Below are positions 18,556 to 27,250 of a stretch of 64,000 bases of DNA, piece after piece (the first letter of the stretch is position 1; each line of letters begins with the position of its first letter). The translations under genes and the position numbers were made by a program. Below the pieces are notes generated by a model, which had not been told where the DNA came from, did not search any database, and saw nothing but the letters and a program-made list of their open reading frames with translations. The stretch comes from Hungatella hathewayi WAL-18680 (GTDB taxonomy: Bacteria > Bacillota > Clostridia > Lachnospirales > Lachnospiraceae), in assembly GCF_000235505.1 (NCBI RefSeq), contig NZ_JH379029.1:447798-511797 (forward strand), in the 5' to 3' direction.

Positions 18556-18735
18556 ATGAAGAAGTGTACCATTGAATTATTATTAATTCTTAATTTACTT
18601 GCTATATTCTTACATATATTATGGAAAGAGCGCCTGTTAACTTTAAGCGTACTCGAATACGCATGCCAGGAATTAGAAGAAAAATTAATGAGATTAGAAA
18701 AGAAGTTGGAAAAAAGAAATACTTCGACCACATAA
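18556..18735 (+). CDS. Small membrane protein with coiled-coil tail
   Basis: 59 residues from ATG 18556 behind GGTGGAG. Residues about 6-22 (IELLLILNLLAIFLHIL) form one membrane segment. The remainder is a short heptad-like charged helix (QELEEKLMRLEKKLEKR). No family is recognised. It lies between the small XRE gene and the secreted repeat protein, on the same strand as both. The reading frame and ribosome site support a real gene, but a 59-residue frame in AT-rich DNA may also be chance. Confidence 0.5.
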   Translation: MKKCTIELLLILNLLAIFLHILWKERLLTLSVLEYACQELEEKLMRLEKKLEKRNTSTT

Positions 18736-18827
18736 ATAAGTAACACTTCCATATCGAATCCGTAACACTACAAATTGTATAATGATAAAACAACAAATTG
18801 TAAATTTTAGGAGGTATGGAAAAGGAA

Positions 18828-20132
18828 ATGAAGAACTTGAGAAAAATTGTATCACTGATGGCAGCAGTCTGTATGCTGCTCAGCATCTGGCAGCCTATGA
18901 CTGCAAAAGCGGCTGAAGGCAAGCTGGTGGTAGAAGGAAATGTCACTCTTTCCGGCGGTAACGGAAATATGGAAGACGTATTAATTACAATCAAACACGG
19001 TTATATGACTGATGGGCCAGTGGTAGGTACCGGTCATCCTGATGCAAATGGACACTATGCCATTGAAACAACGGTTTCATCAATGGGCTTTCTTGCACTC
19101 ATCGTGACGCCGTCGCTTCCAGGATACGACAATTATTCCCCATCGTCGAATATTTATCCAGGACAGAACACCGCGGACTTATTACTCGTCGCAAACGGTT
19201 CCCCCACCACGTACGGCGTAAGCGGCACCATTACCATGAACGGAGCTGCATTACCTTCCAATCTTTGCCCAATCGTAGATTTTGAGGTACCGGCAACTAC
19301 AACTAAGAAGGAACTTCAGGCTTGTGGCGGAAACTACTTCTGCAATGGTTTAGCTGGAAATAAGGTAATCATCACACCTCATCTCGATGGCTATACTTTT
19401 ACACCGGAGTCCATTACAATTGAAAAAATTGATAGAGTTTATGATGATGCCAACTTTGTAATGACCCCAAATGGTACCGCCGAAACCCCGGTGGCTCCAG
19501 AAACCCCGGATACCCCGGATGCCCCGGCTCTCCCGGAAAACACCGAAAGTACTGAAGCTGCCAAAAATACCGTTACTCTGTACTTTATGACCGGCTCTTC
19601 CCCCGCTGACCCCGGCGAGGTATTTGAACAGTTTGAAGTAGCAAAGAATTCCAGAGGCAACACAACAACTCTCGCCAAAACAATTAAATCCAGAACACCG
19701 GTAAAAGACGGTTACAAATTCAATTATTGGCAGGAAGGCAAGCTGAGCGACCCCACCGTTCTCGGCAATCGCATCAACACCGTTATCTGGACCAACGATA
19801 CTGATCAGTATATTTATGCACAGTACACAAAAATCGAAGAGCCACCAACATCAGATAACACCGGAAATACAGTCACCCTCTATTTCATGACCGGCTCCTC
19901 CCCCTCCGACCCCGGTGAGGTATTTGAGCAATTTGAAGTAGCGAAAAATTCCAGAGGCAACACAACAACTCTCGCTAAAACAATTAAATCCAGAACACCA
20001 CAAAAAGATGGTCTTAAATTTAATTATTGGCAAGAAGCCAAACTGAGCGACCCCACCGTTCTCGGCAATCGCCTCTACACCGTAATCTGGACCAACGACA
20101 CCGACCAGTATATTTATGCACAGTACAAATAA
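18828..20132 (+). CDS. Secreted protein with two C-terminal InlB-B/Flg_new-like repeats
   Basis: About 434 residues. ATG 18828 is preferred; ATG 18816 is only 1 bp from AGGAGG. A signal peptide (IVSLMAAVCMLLSIW, cleavage after TAKA) shows export. Residues about 35-220 contain Cna-B or carboxypeptidase-regulatory-like beta folds (VSGTITMNGAAL). A Pro/Glu/Thr-rich linker follows (about 220-245). Two nearly identical roughly 85-residue repeats then occur (NTVTLYFMTGSSP...DQYIYAQY), related to the InlB-B/Listeria-Bacteroides beta-grasp repeat. No LPxTG or membrane anchor is present, so it is released or held non-covalently. Adhesion is a guess. Confidence 0.7.
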   Translation: MKNLRKIVSLMAAVCMLLSIWQPMTAKAAEGKLVVEGNVTLSGGNGNMEDVLITIKHGYMTDGPVVGTGHPDANGHYAIETTVSSMGFLALIVTPSLPGYDNYSPSSNIYPGQNTADLLLVANGSPTTYGVSGTITMNGAALPSNLCPIVDFEVPATTTKKELQACGGNYFCNGLAGNKVIITPHLDGYTFTPESITIEKIDRVYDDANFVMTPNGTAETPVAPETPDTPDAPALPENTESTEAAKNTVTLYFMTGSSPADPGEVFEQFEVAKNSRGNTTTLAKTIKSRTPVKDGYKFNYWQEGKLSDPTVLGNRINTVIWTNDTDQYIYAQYTKIEEPPTSDNTGNTVTLYFMTGSSPSDPGEVFEQFEVAKNSRGNTTTLAKTIKSRTPQKDGLKFNYWQEAKLSDPTVLGNRLYTVIWTNDTDQYIYAQYK

Positions 20133-20161
20133 ATCGTAAACCAAATATCATAACATTTTTT

Positions 20162-20194
20162 GAGCATGTCAAACGTAACTGTCTTGACATGCTC
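20162..20194. terminator. Hairpin after secreted-protein gene
   Basis: GAGCATGTCAA and TTGACATGCTC form an 11-bp perfect stem with an 11-nt loop 30 bp after the stop at 20132. The downstream T tract is weak on the plus strand (ATTCCTATTTTG), so terminator function is likely but not certain. Confidence 0.6.
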
Positions 20195-20228
20195 ATTCCT
20201 ATTTTGAAATATTTAACATTTATACTTT

Positions 20229-20570
20229 TCACACAACAACTGTCTTTGCTATCTCCCTCTTGCAAAAAAGAACACCATAGTCAAACATTTTCATGCACAA
20301 ATATTCTGTCATCAAATTATAATTATGAATAATAATTTCGACATCTTTATCCTCTTCCTCCCCTAATCTCTCACAAATACGACAATTAGCTTCAAAGATG
20401 TCTTTATACAGCTCCTCACAGTATTTACCATCAGAAAATTCCGTTTCTACTGTATTCATTTCCCCAACTGAGTATATATCTAAGTCGTATGTACCATTCA
20501 TCAACCGATAAACTCGTTCTTTAAATCTATAACTATCTGTATTTTTAGACTCTACTCTTACCTTATCCAT
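20229..20570 (-). CDS. Small helical hypothetical protein
   Basis: 113 residues from ATG 20570 with AGAGAGG upstream. It reads as two helices (CEELYKDIFEANCRICERLG and IIIHNYNLMTEYLCMKMFDYGVLF), an arrangement that recalls the clostridial DUF6809 family, but I cannot confirm this. It is divergent from the XRE gene at 20682 across a palindromic operator, so the two are probably co-regulated. Confidence 0.55.
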   Translation of the reverse strand: MDKVRVESKNTDSYRFKERVYRLMNGTYDLDIYSVGEMNTVETEFSDGKYCEELYKDIFEANCRICERLGEEEDKDVEIIIHNYNLMTEYLCMKMFDYGVLFCKREIAKTVVV

Positions 20571-20606
20571 GAAATACCTCTCTTTTTCTTATATAAATCC
20601 GCTTAA

Positions 20607-20639
20607 ATATGGTGTGTACACGCACCATATTATTATAAT
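20607..20639. promoter_or_regulatory. Palindromic operator and promoter between divergent genes
   Basis: ATATGGTGTG-TACA-CGCACCATAT (20607-20630) is a near-perfect dyad with 10-bp arms and one mismatch. A TATAAT box follows at 20634-20639 for the plus-strand XRE gene. The dyad overlaps where the -35 region should be, a typical place for repression. The XRE protein encoded next door is the likely ligand. Confidence 0.65.
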
Positions 20640-20681
20640 GCTTCAACCTATAAAATACAAGTATAAAGGAGAATTTATATC

Positions 20682-20894
20682 GTGATAAAATATGACCCCC
20701 TTTGGGAAACCATGAAAAAAAGAAATATCAGTCAATATAAACTCATCAAAGATTACGGCATCGATAAAGCCCAACTCCAGCGCCTCAGAAAAAATGAAGT
20801 CGTAAAAACAATCATCCTAAACAAACTTTGTGAAATTCTTGACTGCAGAATCGAAGAAATCCTAGTATATGAACCTGATATAACAGAAGAATAA
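20682..20894 (+). CDS. Small XRE-type helix-turn-helix protein
   Basis: 70 residues, GTG start at 20682 with AAAGGAG 9 bp upstream. It is a single compact helix-turn-helix (PLWETMKKRNISQYKLIKDYG, then DKAQLQRLRKNEVVKT and LCEILDCRIEEIL). It is paralogous to the protein at 18193-18405, with about 40% of positions the same by eye. It probably binds the palindrome in front of it. It lies directly beside the trailer end of CRISPR array 1, with no sign of a functional link. Confidence 0.82.
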   Translation: MIKYDPLWETMKKRNISQYKLIKDYGIDKAQLQRLRKNEVVKTIILNKLCEILDCRIEEILVYEPDITEE

Positions 20895-20933
20895 AAGGTA
20901 TCTCAAATTATTATAGGATTTGAGATACCTTTT
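20893..20933. terminator. Bidirectional intrinsic terminator
   Basis: AAAAGGTATCTCAAAT pairs with ATTTGAGATACCTTTT to give a 16-bp stem, flanked by A and T tracts on both sides. It ends the XRE transcript and should also stop leftward transcripts leaving CRISPR array 1. Confidence 0.9.
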
Positions 20934-21034
20934 AAGCAATACAGTTAAAACTCTCTAAAATATAATATACTGTGAGAAATTAAATATGCTAGTACTTTTT
21001 TAACCTATCAAGGTCATCTTCATTCACAAATACT

Positions 21035-23014
21035 TATTTAATACAGCTACTGTTCTTCTTCAACCCATGTCGACAACGCAGACCCATACGGCATCTAATT
21101 TAAATACAGCTACTGTTCTTCTTCAACTTGCTCCTTTCACAATGCCTCCAAAAACCTTATCATTTAAATACAGCTACTGTTCTTCTTCAACTTATTGCTG
21201 CCAAGTCCAGCATACATCTCAAATGATTTAAATACAGCTACTGTTCTTCTTCAACCAATATCTCGCTTTTTGTTCTCATTTTGCTACCTCCATTTAAATA
21301 CAGCTACTGTTCTTCTTCAACCCATAAGGTCCTGGAAACCATTTTTCTGTATGCAAATTTAAATACAGCTACTGTTCTTCTTCAACAAAAATGGGGACGG
21401 CTTGGTGGTTGGCAATTATACATTTAAATACAGCTACTGTTCTTCTTCAACAGGATATGAAATACAAAAATAAAGAGGGGTATTAATTTAAATACAGCTA
21501 CTGTTCTTCTTCAACCATGGTCAAATGGCTCGGTAGAGGCTGCACCGTTATTTAAATACAGCTACTGTTCTTCTTCAACCTTTGAAAACCGCTGTTTCCT
21601 CAAGTGACTGTTGATTTAAATACAGCTACTGTTCTTCTTCAACGAACAGACGGAGACCGGCGCCGATGAGGAGACTGGATTTAAATACAGCTACTGTTCT
21701 TCTTCAACACATCCTCGACGAAGGAATACAAAACTTATCAAAGAATTTAAATACAGCTACTGTTCTTCTTCAACGTTCCAAAGTTTCCACACATCCATCT
21801 TGCGTAGTTATTTAAATACAGCTACTGTTCTTCTTCAACTGATGACCCATCTTATATCATGGGAAAAAATTACAATTTAAATACAGCTACTGTTCTTCTT
21901 CAACTTATACTCAAATTGCGATATCGCAACAGAAAGGAATTTAAATACAGCTACTGTTCTTCTTCAACTTTTCATTTACTCCTGCAACAACAAACACTCT
22001 TTCATTTAAATACAGCTACTGTTCTTCTTCAACATGCTGAAATCTGGTTGATTCCAGACGCAATATTGCATTTAAATACAGCTACTGTTCTTCTTCAACA
22101 ATTAAGAAACTTCTTTACCTGCACTTTACCATGGAATTTAAATACAGCTACTGTTCTTCTTCAACGATAAAGATAACCGACAGCGTTGCAATACCGTTCG
22201 TATTTAAATACAGCTACTGTTCTTCTTCAACAGGACCTGGGTCAGAACAAAATCATCATCCGGTACCATTTAAATACAGCTACTGTTCTTCTTCAACATC
22301 TTTTCCACCGGACCAACTTACCATATAGTGCAATTTAAATACAGCTACTGTTCTTCTTCAACCGGGTACCAGTACCCCTATACCGGTCATATCCTTAAAT
22401 TTAAATACAGCTACTGTTCTTCTTCTACGAAGAAGGGAGGGGATGCCGATGGAGAAGGAGATTCATTTAAATACAGCTACTGTTCTTCTTCAACGTCTCA
22501 AGGTAAAATAACTGGCCGAAACAGGAAATTATTTAAATACAGCTACTGTTCTTCTTCAACAGGGAAATCAGCTGCGGGTATGAGTGCAGCTATGTATTTA
22601 AATACAGCTACTGTTCTTCTTCAACGCATTCTCCATGGCGGTTAGAAGGGTGGCTTCCGTGATTTAAATACAGCTACTGTTCTTCTTCAACACTGCATGT
22701 CTGTCTTCTTAATCAATCCGATAGCATTTAAATACAGCTACTGTTCTTCTTCAACTGTATACCGGTGTCAATCAGGAAGGACAGACCTAATTTAAATACA
22801 GCTACTGTTCTTCTTCAACAGTTTGTCCATCTTGGTCTTTAACTCTAAAAGAGTATTTAAATACAGCTACTGTTCTTCTTCAACGCTATAACCGGATTCT
22901 TTATACGCATATGATATTGAATTTAAATACAGCTACTGTTCTTCTTCAACGATATTATGGCGACAAACAGGGAGCTGCCGGACAATTTAAATACAGCTAC
23001 TGTTCTTCTTCAAC
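21035..23014 (-). CRISPR. CRISPR array 1, type I-B, 31 repeats
   Basis: I count 31 copies of a 30-bp repeat and 30 spacers of about 33-38 bp. In the crRNA sense (minus strand) the repeat starts GTTGAAGAAGAACAG and ends CTGTATTTAAAT, with a small ACAG/CTGT stem and an 8-nt 3' handle ATTTAAAT, typical of I-B. Nearly all copies are identical; the copy at 22399-22428 has one change (CTAC end). The copy at 21035-21064 is altered in its handle, marking the trailer end. Transcription is therefore leftward from the leader at 23015-23195, beside cas2. Spacer targets could not be searched. Confidence 0.98.
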
Positions 23015-23195
23015 CCACGCATTTACTACATTCTTCATTCCTCAATAATACCATATCCTTATATAAAATCAACACTTTTCAACTTTTTTACCAGCCACTC
23101 CCCCTCCTTCCAAATCATCTCCCAATCTTCTCATTTTAACCAGTATCCATGCTGCTTCCGCCAATTCTTTCCAACTCCCCATCTGGTAAAATCCA
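23015..23195 (-). promoter_or_regulatory. Leader of CRISPR array 1
   Basis: On the minus strand a promoter TTGATT-N16-TATTAT with an extended -10 TGG lies at 23045-23072, about 30 bp before the first repeat. Upstream is a GGTAAAAAA-TTGA block and CTGGTAAAA-like words. The leader of array 2 has the same promoter, spacing and GGTAAAAAA block. It fills the gap between cas2 and the array. Confidence 0.85.
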
Positions 23196-23486
23196 TTAAA
23201 GAATAAGCTCTTCCCCAGTCAACCCATTTGCCTCTCCTAATATTTCTTCACCAAAAACATTATCATTCATCAACTTTATAATGCAAACAAAATCCTCCTT
23301 CGTATCTATTACTTTCTTCAAATCGCTCCTTAAAGAAATCAATTTTGATGGAGTCATCTCACCTCTAAAAACTGAATACTGAAAATGCGATAAATATTTT
23401 TTACAAATTTTAAACACCTTCTGCACCCGCTTTTCTCCCACATCATAAAACACAAATGCATAATTATAATTCATTGATTTCCCCAT
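23196..23486 (-). CDS. cas2: CRISPR-associated endonuclease Cas2
   Basis: 96 residues from ATG 23486 (GGAGGG 7 bp upstream), the usual Cas2 length. The first beta strand reads YAFVFYDVGEKRVQKVFK, with the conserved Asp in FYDVG, and FQYSVFRGEMTPSKL is the typical second segment. Cas2 forms the core of the Cas1-Cas2 integrase that inserts new spacers at the leader end. It directly follows cas1 and is 180 bp from the leader of array 1. Confidence 0.96.
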   Translation of the reverse strand: MGKSMNYNYAFVFYDVGEKRVQKVFKICKKYLSHFQYSVFRGEMTPSKLISLRSDLKKVIDTKEDFVCIIKLMNDNVFGEEILGEANGLTGEELIL

Positions 23487-24494
23487 CTACTTTCCCTCCT
23501 TCAGAGAAAATGGAACAAACTCTCTCCCTTCCAAAATCATTTTAATCAACTTATAACAATCCAGCTTAATCGCTGTTCGATAACTAACCTTTCGCTTCAA
23601 TCCCGCATGCACAAACACTGATTCCATCCTTCCCTCAAATGCTTCAATAAATATCTTCCTCCCCTCTTCATTCAGCAAACAATAATTGACCTTCTTATCA
23701 AAATGTTTCTCCACCTGAATCTTCCTATTATTCACTAAATCAAATATGGTCCGATAAACAATAACCGGCTTAAACACCTCACTCATATCCAAACTTAAGG
23801 AAAAGCGCCCCTCTGACGGCTCATGAAGAAAACTAATCCTCTGGTCTAAATGTGTTCTATAAATCGAAGAAATAGTTTTCACATATAACAATGTATTTCC
23901 AAACGAAATCATTGCATTAATTGGATTATCCGGCGGCCTTTTCACACGCTTGTTCATTACAAAATCTTCTGGCAAAAAATATTTGAAATCACCATAAAAC
24001 CGCATCCAAGCCTCCCCCTCTATGGACATCAACTCATTTACCTGCTCCGCCTTCTGCACCCGTTCTTTAAACTCTTTCCTCAACCAGTCAATGGTTTCCT
24101 TAACTTCCTTCTTCTCATGTTTATAGTAATGGTGCAAAACCTCATCCATATTCTGCCCAATTCCCAACACGATTGCTTTCGCCACCTGCATTCTGGAATT
24201 GCGAAATGTTTCTGCCTGCTTTATCACTAATTTCCCACTATTATACTGGTCTCGCGGATAAAAACTTCCACTGTATCCCTCATAATAATTGAAAAAATGC
24301 ACTACAACATGGTTCTTCGCCAGAAAATCCAAAAGTTTAGTATTAAATGAAACCTCTGATAAGCAATAAATTTCCTTTGTATTCTCAATCGGTATATACA
24401 CATTCTTTCCATCCTTTCGAAAACACAAAGAATTATCCTTCCTGCTTAGTTCTCCCATCGACATGATATATCTCGTACTGCCCACTCTCCTCAT
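23487..24494 (-). CDS. cas1: CRISPR-associated endonuclease/integrase Cas1 (I-B)
   Basis: About 335 residues, full length for Cas1b, from ATG 24494 inside the cas4 remnant. Conserved regions include GELSRKDNSLCF, FFNYYEGYSGSFYPRD, EGEAWMRFYGDF (catalytic Glu), PPDNPINAMISFGNTLLY, and FLHEPSEGRFSLSLDMSEVFKP (catalytic His and Asp/Glu). It is the integrase subunit for spacer acquisition. The start is uncertain because the cas4 deletion ends at or just before it; translation may be coupled to the cas4 fragment. Confidence 0.95.
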   Translation of the reverse strand: MRRVGSTRYIMSMGELSRKDNSLCFRKDGKNVYIPIENTKEIYCLSEVSFNTKLLDFLAKNHVVVHFFNYYEGYSGSFYPRDQYNSGKLVIKQAETFRNSRMQVAKAIVLGIGQNMDEVLHHYYKHEKKEVKETIDWLRKEFKERVQKAEQVNELMSIEGEAWMRFYGDFKYFLPEDFVMNKRVKRPPDNPINAMISFGNTLLYVKTISSIYRTHLDQRISFLHEPSEGRFSLSLDMSEVFKPVIVYRTIFDLVNNRKIQVEKHFDKKVNYCLLNEEGRKIFIEAFEGRMESVFVHAGLKRKVSYRTAIKLDCYKLIKMILEGREFVPFSLKEGK

Positions 24495-24615
24495 GAAGTG
24501 CTTTTCCAATCTGTACAATCTCACTGTTATCTTCCAAATTCAGACGATGTCCATGTAGGTAACATTGCCGTTTACAATGGAAATAATAATTCATCAATGT
24601 CCCATTAACTCTCAT
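24433..24615 (-). pseudogene. cas4: cas4 remnant, C-terminal two thirds deleted
   Basis: The frame opens at ATG 24615 (AGGAGG 6 bp upstream) with a typical Cas4 start: LMNYYFHCKRQCYLHG (first Fe-S cysteine), INLED-like RLNLEDNSE, and IGKALHEE (RecB-motif His). After about 44 residues it runs into the start of cas1 in another frame and stops at residue 60. Normal I-B Cas4 is about 165 residues long; the nuclease Asp/Glu-x-Lys motif and the C-terminal cysteines are missing. In intact systems Cas4 trims prespacers and selects the PAM side. Confidence 0.88.
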
Positions 24616-24628
24616 CCTCATCCTCCTT

Positions 24629-27175
24629 TTACAACTCAATAAACATTCCACCCGCTTCTTCCAACGCCTGTTTATTCAATTTTCCATTCTCAAAATACCG
24701 GTCACCATTTTGAATCATGTACAGTTCACCAATTCGGTCTGAATATACTAAATTGGAATTCTTTTTTATTTCATAAATAAAATAATTCATCTGACTTCTA
24801 ACTTTTGATAACAATACCTGCTTTTTGGCATAGGGAAGTTCCTGATTCAAAAGTAGTTTCTTATACTCCTCCCAGCATACCTCTCCATCCAGCTGTGTCC
24901 CATCTGGCAATTCAATCATGCGAGAAAGATACACCGACATTGTCCATGAATTCTCCTCAATTAAATGCATATGGGCAGCAATCTCTTTAAAATTACCATG
25001 TTTCACTTCTTTAAAAAAATGTTCTAACCCCTCTTCACTTGCTGATTTATTTCTCGACTCTTTTAGTAAATTAATCACGGAAAGATAATATTCTGCAAAC
25101 TGTTTATTCTTCAATGCCTCCCGCATTTCCTCGTTCTCCAATGTCAGCTCCCTATTTATCCGAAAATCATCTTTATAAATATCTCCCGCATTATCTAAGT
25201 CAAAGAAATATGTAACTCCCCCCTTCTTACAGGAACGATTAATCCTCCCCAGAAACTGTTCTTCACTGTCAAGTTTCGAAATATCCTTATATCCAATATC
25301 CATATCAATGTCCACACCAGCCTCCACGACCTGTGTAGCAATCAAAATAACTCCTTTATCAGAGCAACGTATTTCATTCAATATCTTTTCTCTATCCAGC
25401 CTGTTGTCATCTCCTGTAAGCAGTCGAAGTTCCATTCCAAGAATTCCATACTCACATGCATACTCATAAAATTCATAAGCACTTTTTTTCTTTATAAACT
25501 CCACAAGCACTTTCTTCTCCTGCTGCACATGGTCACAAATATGGTGATGCAGCTGTTCGAAATCTGTCTTTTCCTTCAACATTTCATAAGACAACTGAAC
25601 CCTCTCCCGGAATACCGGATTTAAAAAATATTGATCACGTCTTTTCATCAATCGAACAACCTGGCCGCTTTCTTCTGTCAAATATTCCAAATCCGGCAAA
25701 GTAGCAGACATGATTAAAACTTTCATATTCATAAATTCAGCAAATGCTTTTAGAAAAATAATAATCTCCGACCAAAGAGTATTCTTATAGCTTTGAATCT
25801 CATCTAACACAATAACACTTCCTGCCATCTGTAAAAAGCCGAACAGTGCCTCCCTCTTATTGCTGAATAATGTTTCAAAAAGCCCTACATGCGTCGTCAA
25901 TATAAACGGATAGTTTAAAAACTGTCTGTCCAGAAGTGCTGACTGATAAAACTCCGAATTATTCTCTGACATCGCTTTCTTTTTATCTTCGTCTATTTTA
26001 ATGGGCGTAACAGAATTCACAACCGTAACCATTGACATGATATCTTCATTCCCACCAAAGATCCTCTTAATCGAATCCAAATTTTGCTCCACCAACGTAT
26101 TAAATGGATACACGTAGCATAACTTCGTCTGCCCTGCTTTTAACATTTGAAAACTAAGATTCATAGCTGTATTGCTTTTGCCGCTTCCAGTCGGGGCCTC
26201 CAGAAAAAACACATTTTCTTCTTTATGAACCTTCCATTCCGCTTCGGCCTCCAAAAATAATTGGCATCTTAGAGCATTTATCTCATTTTCCGCTACAAAT
26301 TTTGTTCCCACATTTGTTTTTTCATATTCACGAATACTTTTCAAGACACCACACGCTTCATAAACCCTTCTTAATTCATCCACCTGATTCACTTCACCGA
26401 ACTGATTAATTGCAAATCCATTCATGTATTCCGTTGTTGCATAATAATCAGCAGAAGTCAGCAACGAATAAAGCAAACGTGCGTATATATATAGTTCCAT
26501 CCCCCCCTTTCTATCATCTTCCCGGGATTCCCTCTTTTTTCCGCCTCCCGGAAAGGCTTTGCAAACCGTACCAATATTCTCCTGGTTGAAATGAAACGGT
26601 CCTTTATACAATGTCTGTTTTTCATTTGGCAAGCGGCTTATCATTTCATAAATCTGCCCACCTTCCAAAAATTTTTCGCCATATTCCCTCATAGCCCCCA
26701 GGTCATCATGATGTCTGGAAATGATATATGCATTTACATAAATCAGACTTTTGAGCTTTCTTTTCTCATCTATGCTCATCGTCATTTGAGCAAGCAAATA
26801 ATAGCAATAATCCAAATAAATAACAGAAGATAAAAGCGAGTGCTTTGAACCTTCTAATATTTGAAAATCTTTTTGATATTTAAATGGTTTCTTCATCCGC
26901 TCTCTTTGAAATGCCGGATTTATTTTTCCAGTATCATGGAAGATGATACTCCCCTCCAGCATTTCCCAGAAAAAAAGCTCTGCTTCTTTTGTACAATTCT
27001 CCATATACCTTTGAAGAAATCTGCCTAAAATCAACTTCAACATTTTTGTATCCATTAATTTTTTATAATATTTCTGGCATAACTTCGTATGCTGTTGCAA
27101 CGTCTCCGCATTTTTCCCCTCACAAATATGAGCATAAATCGGTTCTTCAAAATTTAAAACATCATTAAGCTGCAC
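24629..27175 (-). CDS. cas3: CRISPR-associated helicase-nuclease Cas3 (HD + DExH)
   Basis: 848 residues, GTG start at 27175 with AGGAGGAG upstream. The N-terminal HD nuclease contains FHDTGKINPAF; helicase motifs are Walker A APTGSGKSNTA, DEIQ (IVLDEIQSYK), SATLP, and motif VI QFLGRINRSCKK with VVEAGVDID before it. Cas3 is recruited by Cascade to the R-loop and degrades target DNA. It is intact by every motif I can see. A terminator-like hairpin separates it from cas5 upstream. Confidence 0.96.
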   Translation of the reverse strand: MQLNDVLNFEEPIYAHICEGKNAETLQQHTKLCQKYYKKLMDTKMLKLILGRFLQRYMENCTKEAELFFWEMLEGSIIFHDTGKINPAFQRERMKKPFKYQKDFQILEGSKHSLLSSVIYLDYCYYLLAQMTMSIDEKRKLKSLIYVNAYIISRHHDDLGAMREYGEKFLEGGQIYEMISRLPNEKQTLYKGPFHFNQENIGTVCKAFPGGGKKRESREDDRKGGMELYIYARLLYSLLTSADYYATTEYMNGFAINQFGEVNQVDELRRVYEACGVLKSIREYEKTNVGTKFVAENEINALRCQLFLEAEAEWKVHKEENVFFLEAPTGSGKSNTAMNLSFQMLKAGQTKLCYVYPFNTLVEQNLDSIKRIFGGNEDIMSMVTVVNSVTPIKIDEDKKKAMSENNSEFYQSALLDRQFLNYPFILTTHVGLFETLFSNKREALFGFLQMAGSVIVLDEIQSYKNTLWSEIIIFLKAFAEFMNMKVLIMSATLPDLEYLTEESGQVVRLMKRRDQYFLNPVFRERVQLSYEMLKEKTDFEQLHHHICDHVQQEKKVLVEFIKKKSAYEFYEYACEYGILGMELRLLTGDDNRLDREKILNEIRCSDKGVILIATQVVEAGVDIDMDIGYKDISKLDSEEQFLGRINRSCKKGGVTYFFDLDNAGDIYKDDFRINRELTLENEEMREALKNKQFAEYYLSVINLLKESRNKSASEEGLEHFFKEVKHGNFKEIAAHMHLIEENSWTMSVYLSRMIELPDGTQLDGEVCWEEYKKLLLNQELPYAKKQVLLSKVRSQMNYFIYEIKKNSNLVYSDRIGELYMIQNGDRYFENGKLNKQALEEAGGMFIEL

Positions 27176-27211
27176 GAAATTCTCCTCCTATAATTACTAT
27201 AAATAATAACA

Positions 27212-27243
27212 AAAGGAAGTCTGCAACACACAGACCTCCTTTC
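27212..27243 (-). terminator. Terminator-like hairpin between cas5 and cas3
   Basis: On the minus strand AAAGGAGGTCTG and CAGACTTCCTTT pair across a 7-nt loop, with one bulged base, and are followed by TGTTATTATTT. It lies just after the cas5 stop and 37 bp before the cas3 start. It could act as an attenuator that lowers cas3 and adaptation gene expression relative to Cascade. Confidence 0.6.
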
Positions 27244-27250
27244 CCCTACA

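Noticed and set aside
21859-22645. Open frames of about 60-105 codons running through CRISPR array 1
   Set aside because: They only translate the repeat (FKYSYCSSST or LNTATVLLQ) with spacer sequence; they are not genes. The same holds in array 2.
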